From the NCBI RefSeq assembly GCF_003148565.1, contig NZ_QGGL01000017.1, positions 39,351 to 103,350 of the forward strand: a stretch of DNA of 64,000 nt. Direction: 5' to 3'. Source of the DNA: Tumebacillus permanentifrigoris. Its GTDB lineage: Bacteria > Bacillota > Bacilli > Tumebacillales > Tumebacillaceae. Both the position numbers and the translations under genes were made by a program. Positions 32,608 to 40,692 of the stretch are shown in pieces. Numbering within the stretch: position 1 is the first letter of the stretch; each line of letters opens with the position of its first letter. The notes under the pieces were generated by a model. It saw nothing but the letters and a program-made list of their open reading frames with translations, was not told the origin of the DNA and searched no databases.

Positions 32608-35216
32608 TTTTCTTTTGCCTTCCCTCGCTTCCGGCGCTCCTTCTTCTCAGCCTCCGACTCTTCTGCCTTCTCCAGCTCGTTGTGCAGCCATTCTGAGTCC
32701 TTCTGCGCATACTCCACCCGTCGGCGCTGGATCTCGCCAGAGACTTCCTTCCACGGGCGACCGAACTGCCGTGCGCATGCCTCGCGCCGCGCAGTTCGGT
32801 CCTGCACATGCGCCGGCGGCTGGCACATCTTGGCGATGAACGCGACCTCTGTCTTAGAAGGGAGCTTTTTCGTGACCACCGCCTCGTACTGGCCTAGCGA
32901 TCGCCAAGCCTCCACCGGGTCGAGCGGCGCGATGATGGCGGCCAAGTCCTTGAACGCCTGCACATCCTTGCTTTTGTACATGGTGACCTGTATGCCTCCG
33001 CTCTGGAACGCATCCCACAGCTTCCCTAGCTGTGCGCGGCTATGGCCAAACATGACCAGCTTGCAACGGTACTTACGCAACTCGACCGCTGCGTCCTCAC
33101 CGAGCTTGGTCGCCATCTCGCCCCTTATGAATCTGTGAGGTTCATCGAGCAGGACGACGAACGGTTTGCGCTTGCTCCGATCCGCGATGTCGACGCGGCT
33201 ATACGCGGCCTCCAGCAGGACCTTCGCGAGCATGTAGGTCATGATCGCCTCTTGGCCGTCAGGCCCGAACGAAGACTTGTCACAGTAGATCGTCACGCAG
33301 TAGCCGTAGCCACCTTCCTCGTTGTCGGCGTACTTGCGGAAGTCGAGCGGTTCAACCGGCTGTTGATAGAACAGATTGGTGCGGAACCGATCGGAAGACA
33401 GGGCCCGGAGGCGGCTCATGATCCCATCGCGGGAGATGTCCTCCGAACCACGACGCGCTTTGTCTTGGAGCGCCTGCAGGTCAAGTGCAATGTCCAGTTG
33501 AGCGGCGACGTCAGGGCGCGACAGCAGCTCCTCACGGTAGGCCGGGCTGTTCAGCGCCAACTCAATGTCGAGCGGCGCCGAACCCGCCGCGCGCGACACG
33601 GATGCAAGGTAGCGCTCCATTCGATCGGTGAAAGCGTCCGTGGCGATGCCGGCGACGAACTGCCGCAAGAACATACGACCTGCCTCGCGGGACTTCTCCG
33701 CTTCGAGTTCGGCGTCAGCCGTCACTTCATTGAACTTCGGATCGAACGCCCAGCGTAGAGCCACAGGCCACGCTTTGTTGGTCAGGTCGATGTGTATGAT
33801 CTTTTCTGGCGGGTAGTCGGTCGGGAGTGTATTTTGAAGCTCACGAACGGCCGCGCCGTCGGCAGTATCGAAGAAGAACACCGTCTGGCCGTTCGTGATC
33901 GCCGCGTGCGCCCGGTGCTTCGCCTCACTGGTCTTGCCCCCACCCTGCTCCCCGAAGACGAACTCTGGCAGGCAGTACGCGTCGTTGACCTGCTCCTGCG
34001 AGGTCGAACCGAACGCCTTGAGCGGAACCCTCGCCGTCCTGTTGGAACCACGCTCCACGACCGTGCCGATGTCGATACCTGGTACGTCCGCCAAGAACAA
34101 CTCATCGGGCAGGCTGACCTCCGGTTTGGTCACGGCATCGATCGCGCTGTACTCCTCCTGCAGCGCCCGTTGCGGCAACTTCACAAAGTGTGCAATCTCC
34201 GCACCGGTTAGGATCTGACGTTTGCGGAATCGGAGCGGCACGGGAAGTCGCCGGCGTTGTAGGTCGCGCAGCCAGCGCGCCTTGAACCAGCGCCACACAC
34301 GTTTCTCCACCAACACGTTGTCCTGATCCAACTGCTTGAGTGCACACCGCACCCCATTCGCGAGGAAACGTCTCCGGCGCTCGTCGTCGCTGGTCACGGT
34401 AATGCGGATCACCGTATCGAAACCATAGCCTGCGGTCTTCATCTCGCTGGACTGGTGCAGCGCCCGCTCCTTCCCCCACCAGCGCGGTTTTTTGGCTTGG
34501 GCAAACTCCTCGCGGGCACGTTCGGCAACGCGACCCCACGAGTTCTCCGCCGCCTGCATGCCGATCTGGAGGACAACGCGATCACCAGACGACATACCCC
34601 GCGTCAACTCCGCGATCTGCGCAAGTGGAGTTTCTTGCATGCGTCGATCGGTCTTCAGCGAGAGAAATGCGGGTCGCGCCAGCCGGAGCTCATAGAACGT
34701 CGACCGCCCCGGCTCGATCCCGGACGCTGGGCACTCCGCATCGGCCAGCGTGACATTCCTCCAGACGGAGCGCGCATGTTGTTGGACCTGCTCATACAGT
34801 GACGAATTGGTCGTTATGTAGGTGCGGAAGCTCTGCGGCTCCAGCACCGTTTCAAAGAAGATGCGGTCCGGGTCTTCGGCGCGCCCACTTGACCACCGTT
34901 GCCAAAGCTCGCGGTAGGAGTCCGCGATAACCCGCGTGAAGTGCTCGATGTTCTCGTTCTTGACGCTCGCGTGGGGGATCAACTGAAACGTGCGGTACGC
35001 GGGCACAACGGCGGGCTTCTCCTGTACCGGCGACTTCATTTCCTCGAGTATCACATCAGCGCCAGCGTCGGGCATTGCGGACGTTGCGGCGACCTCCTCC
35101 AAGGTGACCGCCGACTCTTTTACCGGAGCAGATACAGGGCGGCGAGCGGGCGGCACAAGAAACGCCACACTCACCCCGCTGCCGGTCTGCCTCGTGACCA
35201 TGAGACGGTTTTTCAC
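32595..35216 (-). CDS. TraG/VirD4/HerA-like DNA-transfer ATPase
   Basis: This 873-residue protein has a long N-terminal region (about 1-410) without recognised motif, then a RecA-like motor with Walker A GEQGGGKT (about 422-429) and Walker B FVVLLDEPH (about 687-695), plus an Arg-rich, Lys/Glu-rich C-terminus. It matches the broad coupling-protein class that pumps DNA in conjugation or packaging. No relaxase or other type IV secretion gene is seen in the window. I start it at GTG 35216, which overlaps the stop of the preceding 46-residue gene (GTGA), rather than at ATG 35234, which has no ribosome binding site. Its GC is higher than its flanks. Confidence 0.75.
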   Translation of the reverse strand: MKNRLMVTRQTGSGVSVAFLVPPARRPVSAPVKESAVTLEEVAATSAMPDAGADVILEEMKSPVQEKPAVVPAYRTFQLIPHASVKNENIEHFTRVIADSYRELWQRWSSGRAEDPDRIFFETVLEPQSFRTYITTNSSLYEQVQQHARSVWRNVTLADAECPASGIEPGRSTFYELRLARPAFLSLKTDRRMQETPLAQIAELTRGMSSGDRVVLQIGMQAAENSWGRVAERAREEFAQAKKPRWWGKERALHQSSEMKTAGYGFDTVIRITVTSDDERRRRFLANGVRCALKQLDQDNVLVEKRVWRWFKARWLRDLQRRRLPVPLRFRKRQILTGAEIAHFVKLPQRALQEEYSAIDAVTKPEVSLPDELFLADVPGIDIGTVVERGSNRTARVPLKAFGSTSQEQVNDAYCLPEFVFGEQGGGKTSEAKHRAHAAITNGQTVFFFDTADGAAVRELQNTLPTDYPPEKIIHIDLTNKAWPVALRWAFDPKFNEVTADAELEAEKSREAGRMFLRQFVAGIATDAFTDRMERYLASVSRAAGSAPLDIELALNSPAYREELLSRPDVAAQLDIALDLQALQDKARRGSEDISRDGIMSRLRALSSDRFRTNLFYQQPVEPLDFRKYADNEEGGYGYCVTIYCDKSSFGPDGQEAIMTYMLAKVLLEAAYSRVDIADRSKRKPFVVLLDEPHRFIRGEMATKLGEDAAVELRKYRCKLVMFGHSRAQLGKLWDAFQSGGIQVTMYKSKDVQAFKDLAAIIAPLDPVEAWRSLGQYEAVVTKKLPSKTEVAFIAKMCQPPAHVQDRTARREACARQFGRPWKEVSGEIQRRRVEYAQKDSEWLHNELEKAEESEAEKKERRKRGKAKEKTPA

Positions 35217-35353
35217 GCCATCACCATCTTCCATAGGAGTTTGACGAACTGGACACCCTTCACAACGCCGCTGTCCGGCACCCGCACGGCGAACTGGACT
35301 CCGTAGATTGCGCCGAGCATGAACCCGAAGGTAAGCCCGATCAAGAGTCGCAT
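35213..35353 (-). CDS. 46-residue single-pass membrane protein
   Basis: The frame encodes an N-terminal membrane segment (LLIGLTFGFMLGAIYGVQFAV) and a short basic tail. Its ATG shares a base with the stop of the VirB2-like gene (TGATG) and its own stop overlaps the GTG of the ATPase (GTGA). Such tight overlaps on both sides make a real coupled gene likely. The function is unknown, but its place suggests a partner of the ATPase. Confidence 0.65.
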   Translation of the reverse strand: MRLLIGLTFGFMLGAIYGVQFAVRVPDSGVVKGVQFVKLLWKMVMA

Positions 35354-35817
35354 CAGGACACCCCCGTTGTGCGCGCTACTTCGAGCAGGTGCAGGAGCTG
35401 GCCGTTCAACCAGGTGAAGACGGTAGCGATGAGGAGTGCTCCGGCTTCAGCGCAAAAGATGCCACCATAGACAAGTCCGCTGATGAACCCCAGCTTCTTC
35501 CCCCATTCCTTCTTGATTGCGAACAGAAGGACTACCGCGATGAAATCGTATTCCACCGACGCGATCACCGCGTCCTCGAACGGGTGGGCCTGCGATGCCC
35601 CTGCTACTCCTGCACCAACGGCGAATGCCGGAGCGGCGGTGAGTAATGCGGCGGCGGCCAAGGTGCACGCAACAGCTACTCGCTTCGAGGTGTTGCGCGT
35701 AGCGGTCGGTGTATCGATCATCCGGCCCGACGCGCGCACCTTCTGGTTCTTCGGAGACGGCACCGCCGCCTGAACAACCACTTCGTTCACCAGACACCCA
35801 TTGATTTTCACGATCAT
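35353..35817 (-). CDS. Small membrane protein with VirB2/TrbC-like layout
   Basis: This 154-residue protein has a 50-residue charged N-terminal part, a signal-like segment (RVAVACTLAAAALLTAAPAFA, cleavage after AFA plausible), and then two hydrophobic segments (about 95-115 and 125-145) separated by KKEWGKKLG. That order, leader plus two membrane helices, is the layout of VirB2/TrbC pilins. Sequence similarity is not evident, so this is a topology-based idea. GAGGGGG precedes the ATG at 35817. It is first in the three-gene run with the ATPase. Confidence 0.6.
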   Translation of the reverse strand: MIVKINGCLVNEVVVQAAVPSPKNQKVRASGRMIDTPTATRNTSKRVAVACTLAAAALLTAAPAFAVGAGVAGASQAHPFEDAVIASVEYDFIAVVLLFAIKKEWGKKLGFISGLVYGGIFCAEAGALLIATVFTWLNGQLLHLLEVARTTGVS

Positions 35818-35941
35818 TGCAGATTCCCCCTCAAATTGGTATATTCCCGCCCTCCAACCGCATACGCTTGCAGCAGAGCGCTTGCGCGGCGCTCGCGAGC
35901 TCCATAGGCAAACTCTGACCGTCGGGAAACCGGCGGTTTTT

Positions 35942-36160
35942 TTATTGTTCTGCTTGGCGCTGTGCTGCACTGTGCTGTGTGGCGTTGAGTTGTGCTTTCA
36001 GGCGTTCACGGCGTTGCCGCTCTGCGTTGGCGAGTTGCTTTTTTACGAAACCTGCGAAATTCGGGATCTGCTTGAGATACTCGTGCGCGAGATAGTCCTC
36101 CTCTTTCCCCAGATTGAATTCGACCGGCTTACGCACGACTTGACGCACACCATCTCTCAT
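35942..36160 (-). CDS. Small RHH/ParR-like DNA-binding candidate
   Basis: This 72-residue protein has a strand-helix-helix pattern (KPVEFNLGKEEDYLAHEYLKQIPNFAGFVKKQL) that resembles the ribbon-helix-helix of ParR-type partition proteins, where a Phe-Asn-Leu strand precedes two helices ending in FxxxVKxxL. The C-terminus is Gln/Arg-rich. Its ATG overlaps the stop of the 42-residue gene (ATGA). Both neighbouring DNA stretches carry GCACTGTGC-type repeats. The family call is tentative. Confidence 0.5.
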   Translation of the reverse strand: MRDGVRQVVRKPVEFNLGKEEDYLAHEYLKQIPNFAGFVKKQLANAERQRRERLKAQLNATQHSAAQRQAEQ

Positions 36161-36285
36161 ACCCACTCGCCATCCTTCTCGATCCGGTCGATTTCGCGCT
36201 CGACGGCTGCCATCAACTCAAACACCTTGTTCCAGTGCTCGTTGAGGCCCTCCAAGTCGGCTTTCAGTTGCTCTACACGCTCCAT
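36157..36285 (-). CDS. 42-residue coiled-coil protein
   Basis: A charged, fully helical peptide (MERVEQLKADLEGLNEHW...) behind GGGGGTG, ending in an ATGA overlap with the RHH-like gene. It has no membrane segment. It is probably the first gene of a two-gene operon that diverges from the XRE gene. Confidence 0.6.
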   Translation of the reverse strand: MERVEQLKADLEGLNEHWNKVFELMAAVEREIDRIEKDGEWV

Positions 36286-36300
36286 CTCGACACCCCCATA

Positions 36301-36360
36301 TTGTGCTGTGCGGCACTGTACTGCGTTGTGTGGTGTGGCACTGTGCCGTGCTGTTGGTAG
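36301..36360. repeat. Cluster of GGCACTGT-type repeats (iteron-like)
   Basis: GGCACTGTAC (36312-36321) and the perfect 11-bp palindrome GGCACTGTGCC (36337-36347) lie 25 bp apart in a TGTG/GCGG-rich stretch directly upstream of the 42-residue gene. A related stretch with GCACTGTGCTG occurs at about 35960-35975, inside the 3' end of the RHH-like gene. They could be binding sites for the RHH-like or XRE protein. Confidence 0.5.
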
Positions 36361-36377
36361 AGCATACGACGTACCGC

Positions 36378-36429
36378 TTGTCCAATATGTCGGAGTTCAG
36401 AAAAGTATCAAGATCGACATTTTGGACAA
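36378..36429. promoter_or_regulatory. Candidate XRE operator: paired 15-bp inverted repeats
   Basis: TTGTCCAATATGTCG (36378-36392) and CGACATTTTGGACAA (36415-36429) are reverse complements at 14 of 15 positions, with 22 bp between. They lie in the divergent region 40 bp before the XRE gene, the usual place for a dimeric repressor's operators. Confidence 0.65.
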
Positions 36430-36468
36430 CACTGAGGACATCAACCGAAAGCGACGGGAGGTCCTTAT

Positions 36469-36702
36469 ATGGCTTGGTTTGGTCTTGGCAAAAACAGAAG
36501 TGCATTGGGGCGCTTTTTAGATACGAGTGGAATCACGCAGCAGGAAGTCTCGAAAAAAAGCGGCGTTCCGCACAGCACGATCAGCGAATGGTGTGATGGC
36601 AGTAAGCGTACTCGTCCCATCCGTCGAACAGCCTTAAAGGTCTTGCGGGCGATAAAGGAGTTGACGGGAGAAGCCAAGGAGTATGAGGATTTTTGGGCAT
36701 GA
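36469..36702 (+). CDS. XRE-family (Cro/CI-type) regulator
   Basis: This 77-residue protein is a bare helix-turn-helix domain: LGRFLDTSGITQQEVSKKSGVPHSTISEWCDG, with ITQQEVSKKSG as helix 2-3 and a basic SKRTRP stretch after it. It has GGGAGG before the ATG. It faces away from the 42-residue/RHH-like operon, and inverted repeats lie between, so it probably controls that operon and itself. As it is a single-domain protein with no peptidase or cleavage motif, it is not an SOS-type CI repressor. Confidence 0.85.
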   Translation: MAWFGLGKNRSALGRFLDTSGITQQEVSKKSGVPHSTISEWCDGSKRTRPIRRTALKVLRAIKELTGEAKEYEDFWA

Positions 36703-36706
36703 AAAA

Positions 36707-36745
36707 AGGACACCGCCGGGCTTATCCCCCTGCGGTGTACTTTGG
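36707..36745 (+). terminator. Weak terminator behind the XRE gene
   Basis: ACACCGC (36710-36716) pairs with GCGGTGT (36732-36738), and a short T run follows. It starts within a few bases of the stop codon. The stem is short, so efficiency is uncertain. Confidence 0.5.
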
Positions 36746-36874
36746 GTATCCAGACTTTCGCCTCAGCTCGCGTACTACGCTAACAGGTGCTACCTATGCC
36801 TGCAAACCAGACTTCTTCCTTCGCTGCATTCTCGTCCAGCAAGTTGAATATGGTTTGGACAAGGAGTGATTTCG

Positions 36875-37108
36875 ATGACGATAGAAGTCATGCTCATGGC
36901 GTTCAACAAACTTGATAAATACGAACAGATCCCATTTGGCCCAATGTCGCCCACTGATACGAAGGCCCTTATTGAGTTGGTTCAAACCTGTGGCCTACAG
37001 TTGGGAGGTTCGGTATACGCATATCGTAGCGCCACCATTGACCTGAGAACCAAGCGACTTGCTATTGTTCTGTTCGATGACGATGACGATGACGATGACG
37101 AGGAGTGA
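36875..37108 (+). CDS. Small protein with poly-Asp tail, paralogue A
   Basis: This 77-residue protein shares the core (GPMSPTDTKALIELVQ) with its neighbour and ends in DDDDDDDDEE. I do not recognise the family. AAGGAG lies 10 nt before the ATG at 36875. The gene is AT-rich relative to the ATPase region. Confidence 0.65.
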   Translation: MTIEVMLMAFNKLDKYEQIPFGPMSPTDTKALIELVQTCGLQLGGSVYAYRSATIDLRTKRLAIVLFDDDDDDDDEE

Positions 37109-37113
37109 GCACT

Positions 37114-37341
37114 GTGATCAAAGTAGTGGTGATTGATGGAGAAAGTGAATTCGAAGATATCTCATACGGAGAGATGTCCCCTGCCGATGCAAAAGCCTTT
37201 GTGGACCTCATTCGGGAATACGGGTATATGCTGAAAAAGGAGTTTGATCGGAAATTTGAAAATGCCTTTTTCAACATTGGTGATTCCCTGTTGGAGATCT
37301 ATGTATGCCCTCCAGATGATGTTGTCAATGGAGGACTATGA
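37114..37341 (+). CDS. Small acidic protein, paralogue B
   Basis: This 75-residue protein is a paralogue of the preceding gene (GEMSPADAKAFVDLIREYGY). The start is the GTG at 37114: the poly-Asp/Glu codons of gene A end in GAGGAG, which serves as its ribosome binding site 8 nt upstream. The two genes are therefore coupled. The function is unknown. Confidence 0.65.
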   Translation: MIKVVVIDGESEFEDISYGEMSPADAKAFVDLIREYGYMLKKEFDRKFENAFFNIGDSLLEIYVCPPDDVVNGGL

Positions 37342-37510
37342 GCAACCGCCCACCACAGGCCGTTGCTTCCAGTTATTATAATGCATACGTATGTACTCAG
37401 TTAAGAAAAACTACTTTAAAACGTTCATGTTTAGTGTAATTTATGCTTTTCCGATCTAGGTACGGGTATTCTAATTGTTTATGAGTTAGCAACTATGATA
37501 ATATAAAATT

Positions 37511-37565
37511 ACAGAACAGAAGGGTTGACAGCATTCCGTGCTTTATGTTAACTAGACAGTTCTGT
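37511..37565 (+). promoter_or_regulatory. Promoter flanked by an inverted repeat, for the 37.6-39.1 kb operon
   Basis: TTGACA (37525-37530) and TTAACT (37548-37553) are 17 bp apart in an AT-rich leader. ACAGAAC (37511-37517) and GTTCTGT (37559-37565) form an inverted repeat around them, a plausible operator. The 270-nt stretch before the operon holds nothing else I can identify. Confidence 0.55.
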
Positions 37566-37611
37566 TTTAGTGTTCATGTTTTTGGAAATAATGTAGCGAG
37601 GGGTAATCCTA

Positions 37612-38040
37612 ATGAATCTGAACTTGCTTTCAATGTTACTTTGTGACGAGGTTGAGCCCACAAAAGACCGAACCAATATTTATGGCATTTTCCGGTCATT
37701 GACTTTCCAATCACTACCAAATACTTACACGTTCACTTTAGCAGTAGAGCTTGATGTTGTGGCGGATGGTAGTGACCAATTCCTGCTTAAAGTACTAGTG
37801 AAGTCGCCTAACGATGAAATTTTAAAAAAAGGGGAAGGGCCTGTGATTTTGCCTCCTGTTCCCGAAAAACTCCCAAAAGACAATAAGATGGTTGTAACAG
37901 TTGGATTGGCATACTCATTAAAAAACATCCAATTGTCTGAAGAAGGGATGTACAGTGTGGAACTGTTTGATGAGGATGACGAACTTGTCGGATCCTCCAG
38001 TTTCTTGGTGGGGTTGGTGACTGACGATGACAACGATTGA
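37612..38040 (+). CDS. DUF6941-like cytosolic protein
   Basis: This 142-residue beta-rich protein begins with LNLLSMLLCDEVEPTKDRTNIYGIFRSL, a start typical of DUF6941-type proteins, which are widespread in bacteria and of unknown function. No catalytic motif is seen. It has a clean GAGGGG ribosome binding site and starts a three-gene AT-rich operon. Its last codons overlap the next gene by 14 nt. Confidence 0.6.
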   Translation: MNLNLLSMLLCDEVEPTKDRTNIYGIFRSLTFQSLPNTYTFTLAVELDVVADGSDQFLLKVLVKSPNDEILKKGEGPVILPPVPEKLPKDNKMVVTVGLAYSLKNIQLSEEGMYSVELFDEDDELVGSSSFLVGLVTDDDND

Positions 38041-38671
38041 TGCTGTAATTGGCGAAGAAGAACTCAATGCCTTTGAGCCTTTCGCAACAAATCGATCTTC
38101 GTTTTCTCAAACAAATAATCAATTGGTTTTTTTCAGAACCTTGTGGGCAGTTGTTTTGATGATGACTACGCAAGTAGGTCCTGTAGATGCGGACAAGGCT
38201 GCGTTTCAAGGGCCGCAAATTTCAGACTGCACGGAGTGTATTGAGGATGCACCAGTCATAAGTTATGCAACCGCTAGAATTGGTGATAAAAAACAAGCGG
38301 TTCGACTTGCGTACCCACCTGCATATCATGATACAAGAACATCCACCTCTGAGGAAAATGTGAAGATGAACCTTGGTTCGCAGACAAAAACTTTCGAGTA
38401 CTTTGTAAAAGCTACGACTCAGGAAACGCAAGTCGATGATGAAAGTGAGGTGATCGAAGTGGATCCACGACGCGCTACTGCAAATAGCCAATTGAAAAAT
38501 GCCTATAATGGTGCTGTGACTACATTTGGCATTTTGGCATTTTTAGGAGTAGTCGGGGTGGTTGTTGTCCCTTCAATATATCGCCTTATACCTGGTGTTT
38601 TTGCGTTAATGTCAGTAGGAATGGGCACGGTCTTCTTTGTGGACTACGTGTTGCGAGGTAAAAAAACTTGA
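38027..38671 (+). CDS. Membrane protein of unknown function
   Basis: This 214-residue protein has a first hydrophobic segment (LVFFRTLWAVVLMMTT, about 33-48), a 115-residue hydrophilic part with two cysteines (SDCTECIED), and two C-terminal membrane segments (about 158-205). It overlaps both neighbours, so the three genes act together. No family is recognised. Confidence 0.65.
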   Translation: MTTIDAVIGEEELNAFEPFATNRSSFSQTNNQLVFFRTLWAVVLMMTTQVGPVDADKAAFQGPQISDCTECIEDAPVISYATARIGDKKQAVRLAYPPAYHDTRTSTSEENVKMNLGSQTKTFEYFVKATTQETQVDDESEVIEVDPRRATANSQLKNAYNGAVTTFGILAFLGVVGVVVVPSIYRLIPGVFALMSVGMGTVFFVDYVLRGKKT

Positions 38672-39054
38672 CAACTACACCTACCCCTGAGAATACCTCA
38701 CAAGTCCCTTCGTTGCCTATGGATGCATCGATAGGATTCACCGACCCATTAACTGCACTTGCTGAAAACATGCCTTGGAGGAAGCTCACTATTCCAATCA
38801 TTGGAGTTGTTGCATTGGATATGGTGGTGGTGGTCTTCTTAGCTTTTATGTACTATGTTGCAGTGGGCAACAACAGAAATGCCGAATCAATCGTTGCTTT
38901 TTATTCAGGCATAGGGCTAGTTGCTCTCCATTTGGTATTCATTGCTTGGTACCTGATCATCTCTGTGCGCCATTGGAGAGTATTCCTTGTAGAAGCCGGT
39001 CGGGATGCACCATCCACCTCAGCTAACAACGCACCAGTCCCAAATATTACTTGA
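38668..39054 (+). CDS. Small membrane protein of unknown function
   Basis: This 128-residue protein starts at a TTG that overlaps the preceding stop (TTGA), behind GAGG. It has two membrane segments (about 41-64 and 78-103) and a Pro/Ser/Thr-rich N- and C-terminus. It ends the three-gene run and is followed by a shared terminator. The start could also be the ATG at 38719. Confidence 0.6.
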   Translation: MTTTPTPENTSQVPSLPMDASIGFTDPLTALAENMPWRKLTIPIIGVVALDMVVVVFLAFMYYVAVGNNRNAESIVAFYSGIGLVALHLVFIAWYLIISVRHWRVFLVEAGRDAPSTSANNAPVPNIT

Positions 39055-39060
39055 ATCATA

Positions 39061-39088
39061 AATACCCCAGCCTAGTGGCTGGGGTATT
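39061..39088. terminator. Bidirectional terminator at the phage lysis / accessory border
   Basis: A 12-bp stem (AATACCCCAGCC with its complement) and TAGT loop separate the convergent accessory operon and the phage late operon. A and T tracts flank both sides. Confidence 0.9.
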
Positions 39089-39703
39089 TTACTTATCTGG
39101 TGAGAATCCCTCCGCGATCACCTTCAACGCCTTTAGGCCGTCGTGCTCGCGGATCGCCTCACCTGCAGTCTTGATGGTGGCAAGCACACGGTCGAGCTCC
39201 GCAACGGTGACCTCGTGACCGGTGGTGTTGGTCAGAACCTGTGCCAGGTATCCGCGTTGCCACGGCTGCAAGTCGTCGATCTCCAAGCCGATGAACGTGA
39301 TCGCATGCACGGCAGCCTCGCGCACGCGGGCGAACCGCTCAACAAGCGCGATGTCCGGCGCAGAGGCAGCAGCTACCTCCTGCACGGCAGCTTGCACATC
39401 CGGGCTGTTGTACCGGGCGGAGAGTGCGGAGAACAGGTGCCGTAGCCCGGAGTGCCCGCCGACGGCGAGAGTGGCGTATGTGCCGCCTGTGAGCACGGCT
39501 TGCAAGTAGTCGCCGGCACCGTGGAGTTGCGGTAGCTTGGTCAGCACCGCAAAGCCCGTGCCGACGACCGCCAGCACCACGGGGATGAAGCGGTTATCGA
39601 GGTTGGTACTCTTCTTGAGGAACGCGCCGAACAGCGCGAGCGCCGCTACGATCAGCGCGGTCACCGGGTCGGCGGTGAGTTGTTGGAGGTCGAGTTCGGT
39701 CAT
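39089..39703 (-). CDS. Holin-like protein with long C-terminal extension
   Basis: This 204-residue protein has an N-terminal hydrophobic part with three likely membrane segments (about 14-33, 41-60 and 68-93) that fits a phage holin, followed by about 110 residues of helical soluble sequence. Its place directly behind the amidase agrees. A typical holin ends near residue 90-100, so the extension is unusual. AAAGG lies nine nt before the ATG at 39703. Confidence 0.65.
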   Translation of the reverse strand: MTELDLQQLTADPVTALIVAALALFGAFLKKSTNLDNRFIPVVLAVVGTGFAVLTKLPQLHGAGDYLQAVLTGGTYATLAVGGHSGLRHLFSALSARYNSPDVQAAVQEVAAASAPDIALVERFARVREAAVHAITFIGLEIDDLQPWQRGYLAQVLTNTTGHEVTVAELDRVLATIKTAGEAIREHDGLKALKVIAEGFSPDK

Positions 39704-39779
39704 GAGGATCATCCTTTCGAGTTCCGCCACCGGTCATGCGCGCCGGCGGCGGGTCAGTAGATTGATTGACAGACAGACG

Positions 39780-40634
39780 CTACAGCGCACGGAGGGCATC
39801 CGCGGCGATGTGGTGGCACTCCTGCGAATCCGGGGATGCGGTCCACCACACGGCTTGCGTGAAGGCTTCCATGCGGTCTGCCGCTTCTACGGTAGGCTTG
39901 CCAAGGTCGGTTGTGATCGGGATGCCGGCGGCGCGTCGGACGGCGTTGGCGGCGAAGTTGGCCGCGACCACCATAGCAGGCGTTGCTCGCTTCGCGAGCT
40001 GGCCGTAGAGTGCGATCACATCCTCCGCCGCTTGCTTGTCGCAGGTCGGCGCATGCGCAGGTGTTGCGGTAGGGAACGGCACACCGTAAAAGGCGCAGAA
40101 CTGACGGGCAATCATCGGCGCGAAGTCGTCGATTCGTGCTTGAATCTTGCGTAGGTCGTCGGTATCGATGAAGCCGACCTCGAGGAGCATTGCATCCATA
40201 TTCGTGCCTGCGATCACGCGCCAGCCAGCGCCGTTCTTGCCGCCATCCCGCACGGCTTGTCCATGTACACCGCAAACGAGCGAAACGTCACCGATGATGC
40301 CCTTAGCAAGCGCCGCAATGGGGCCGCCGTCGCCGTTCACGTAGATCTCAGCACCGTGCCCGCCGCCTGCGTTGACATGGATCGAGAGGAACACATCCGC
40401 ACGCGCAGCGTTGGCGATCCGGCAGCGCTCGTTCAGATCGGCGTTGACGTTCGTGGCACCGCCCGGAGACGCATCGCTCTCGCGGGTCATGACGACTCCG
40501 AATCCTGCGCGCCGCAAGATGTCGCGGAGTTGGAGCCCGATGTGCAAGGTGATGTCTTTCTCGCGGACCCCGCCGTAGACGGCACCCGGATCGTACCCGC
40601 CGTGACCCGGATCGATGCAAATAATATCGGTCAT
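39780..40634 (-). CDS. Phage endolysin: N-acetylmuramoyl-L-alanine amidase
   Basis: This 284-residue enzyme is an Amidase_3 zinc hydrolase, visible as ICIDPGHGGYDPGA (first metal His), an E in GGVREKDITL, FLSIHVNAGG (second His) and the catalytic Glu in MLLEVGFI. It cuts the bond between muramic acid and the stem peptide to lyse the host. The C-terminal 100 residues are helical and may bind the wall, though no SH3b or LysM repeat is obvious. GAGAGG precedes the ATG at 40634. Confidence 0.93.
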   Translation of the reverse strand: MTDIICIDPGHGGYDPGAVYGGVREKDITLHIGLQLRDILRRAGFGVVMTRESDASPGGATNVNADLNERCRIANAARADVFLSIHVNAGGGHGAEIYVNGDGGPIAALAKGIIGDVSLVCGVHGQAVRDGGKNGAGWRVIAGTNMDAMLLEVGFIDTDDLRKIQARIDDFAPMIARQFCAFYGVPFPTATPAHAPTCDKQAAEDVIALYGQLAKRATPAMVVAANFAANAVRRAAGIPITTDLGKPTVEAADRMEAFTQAVWWTASPDSQECHHIAADALRAL

Positions 40635-40692
40635 GTGTTTCATCCTCTCTTATTTAAAAATCTTCGTAATAAAACGACCCACCCAACTAATA

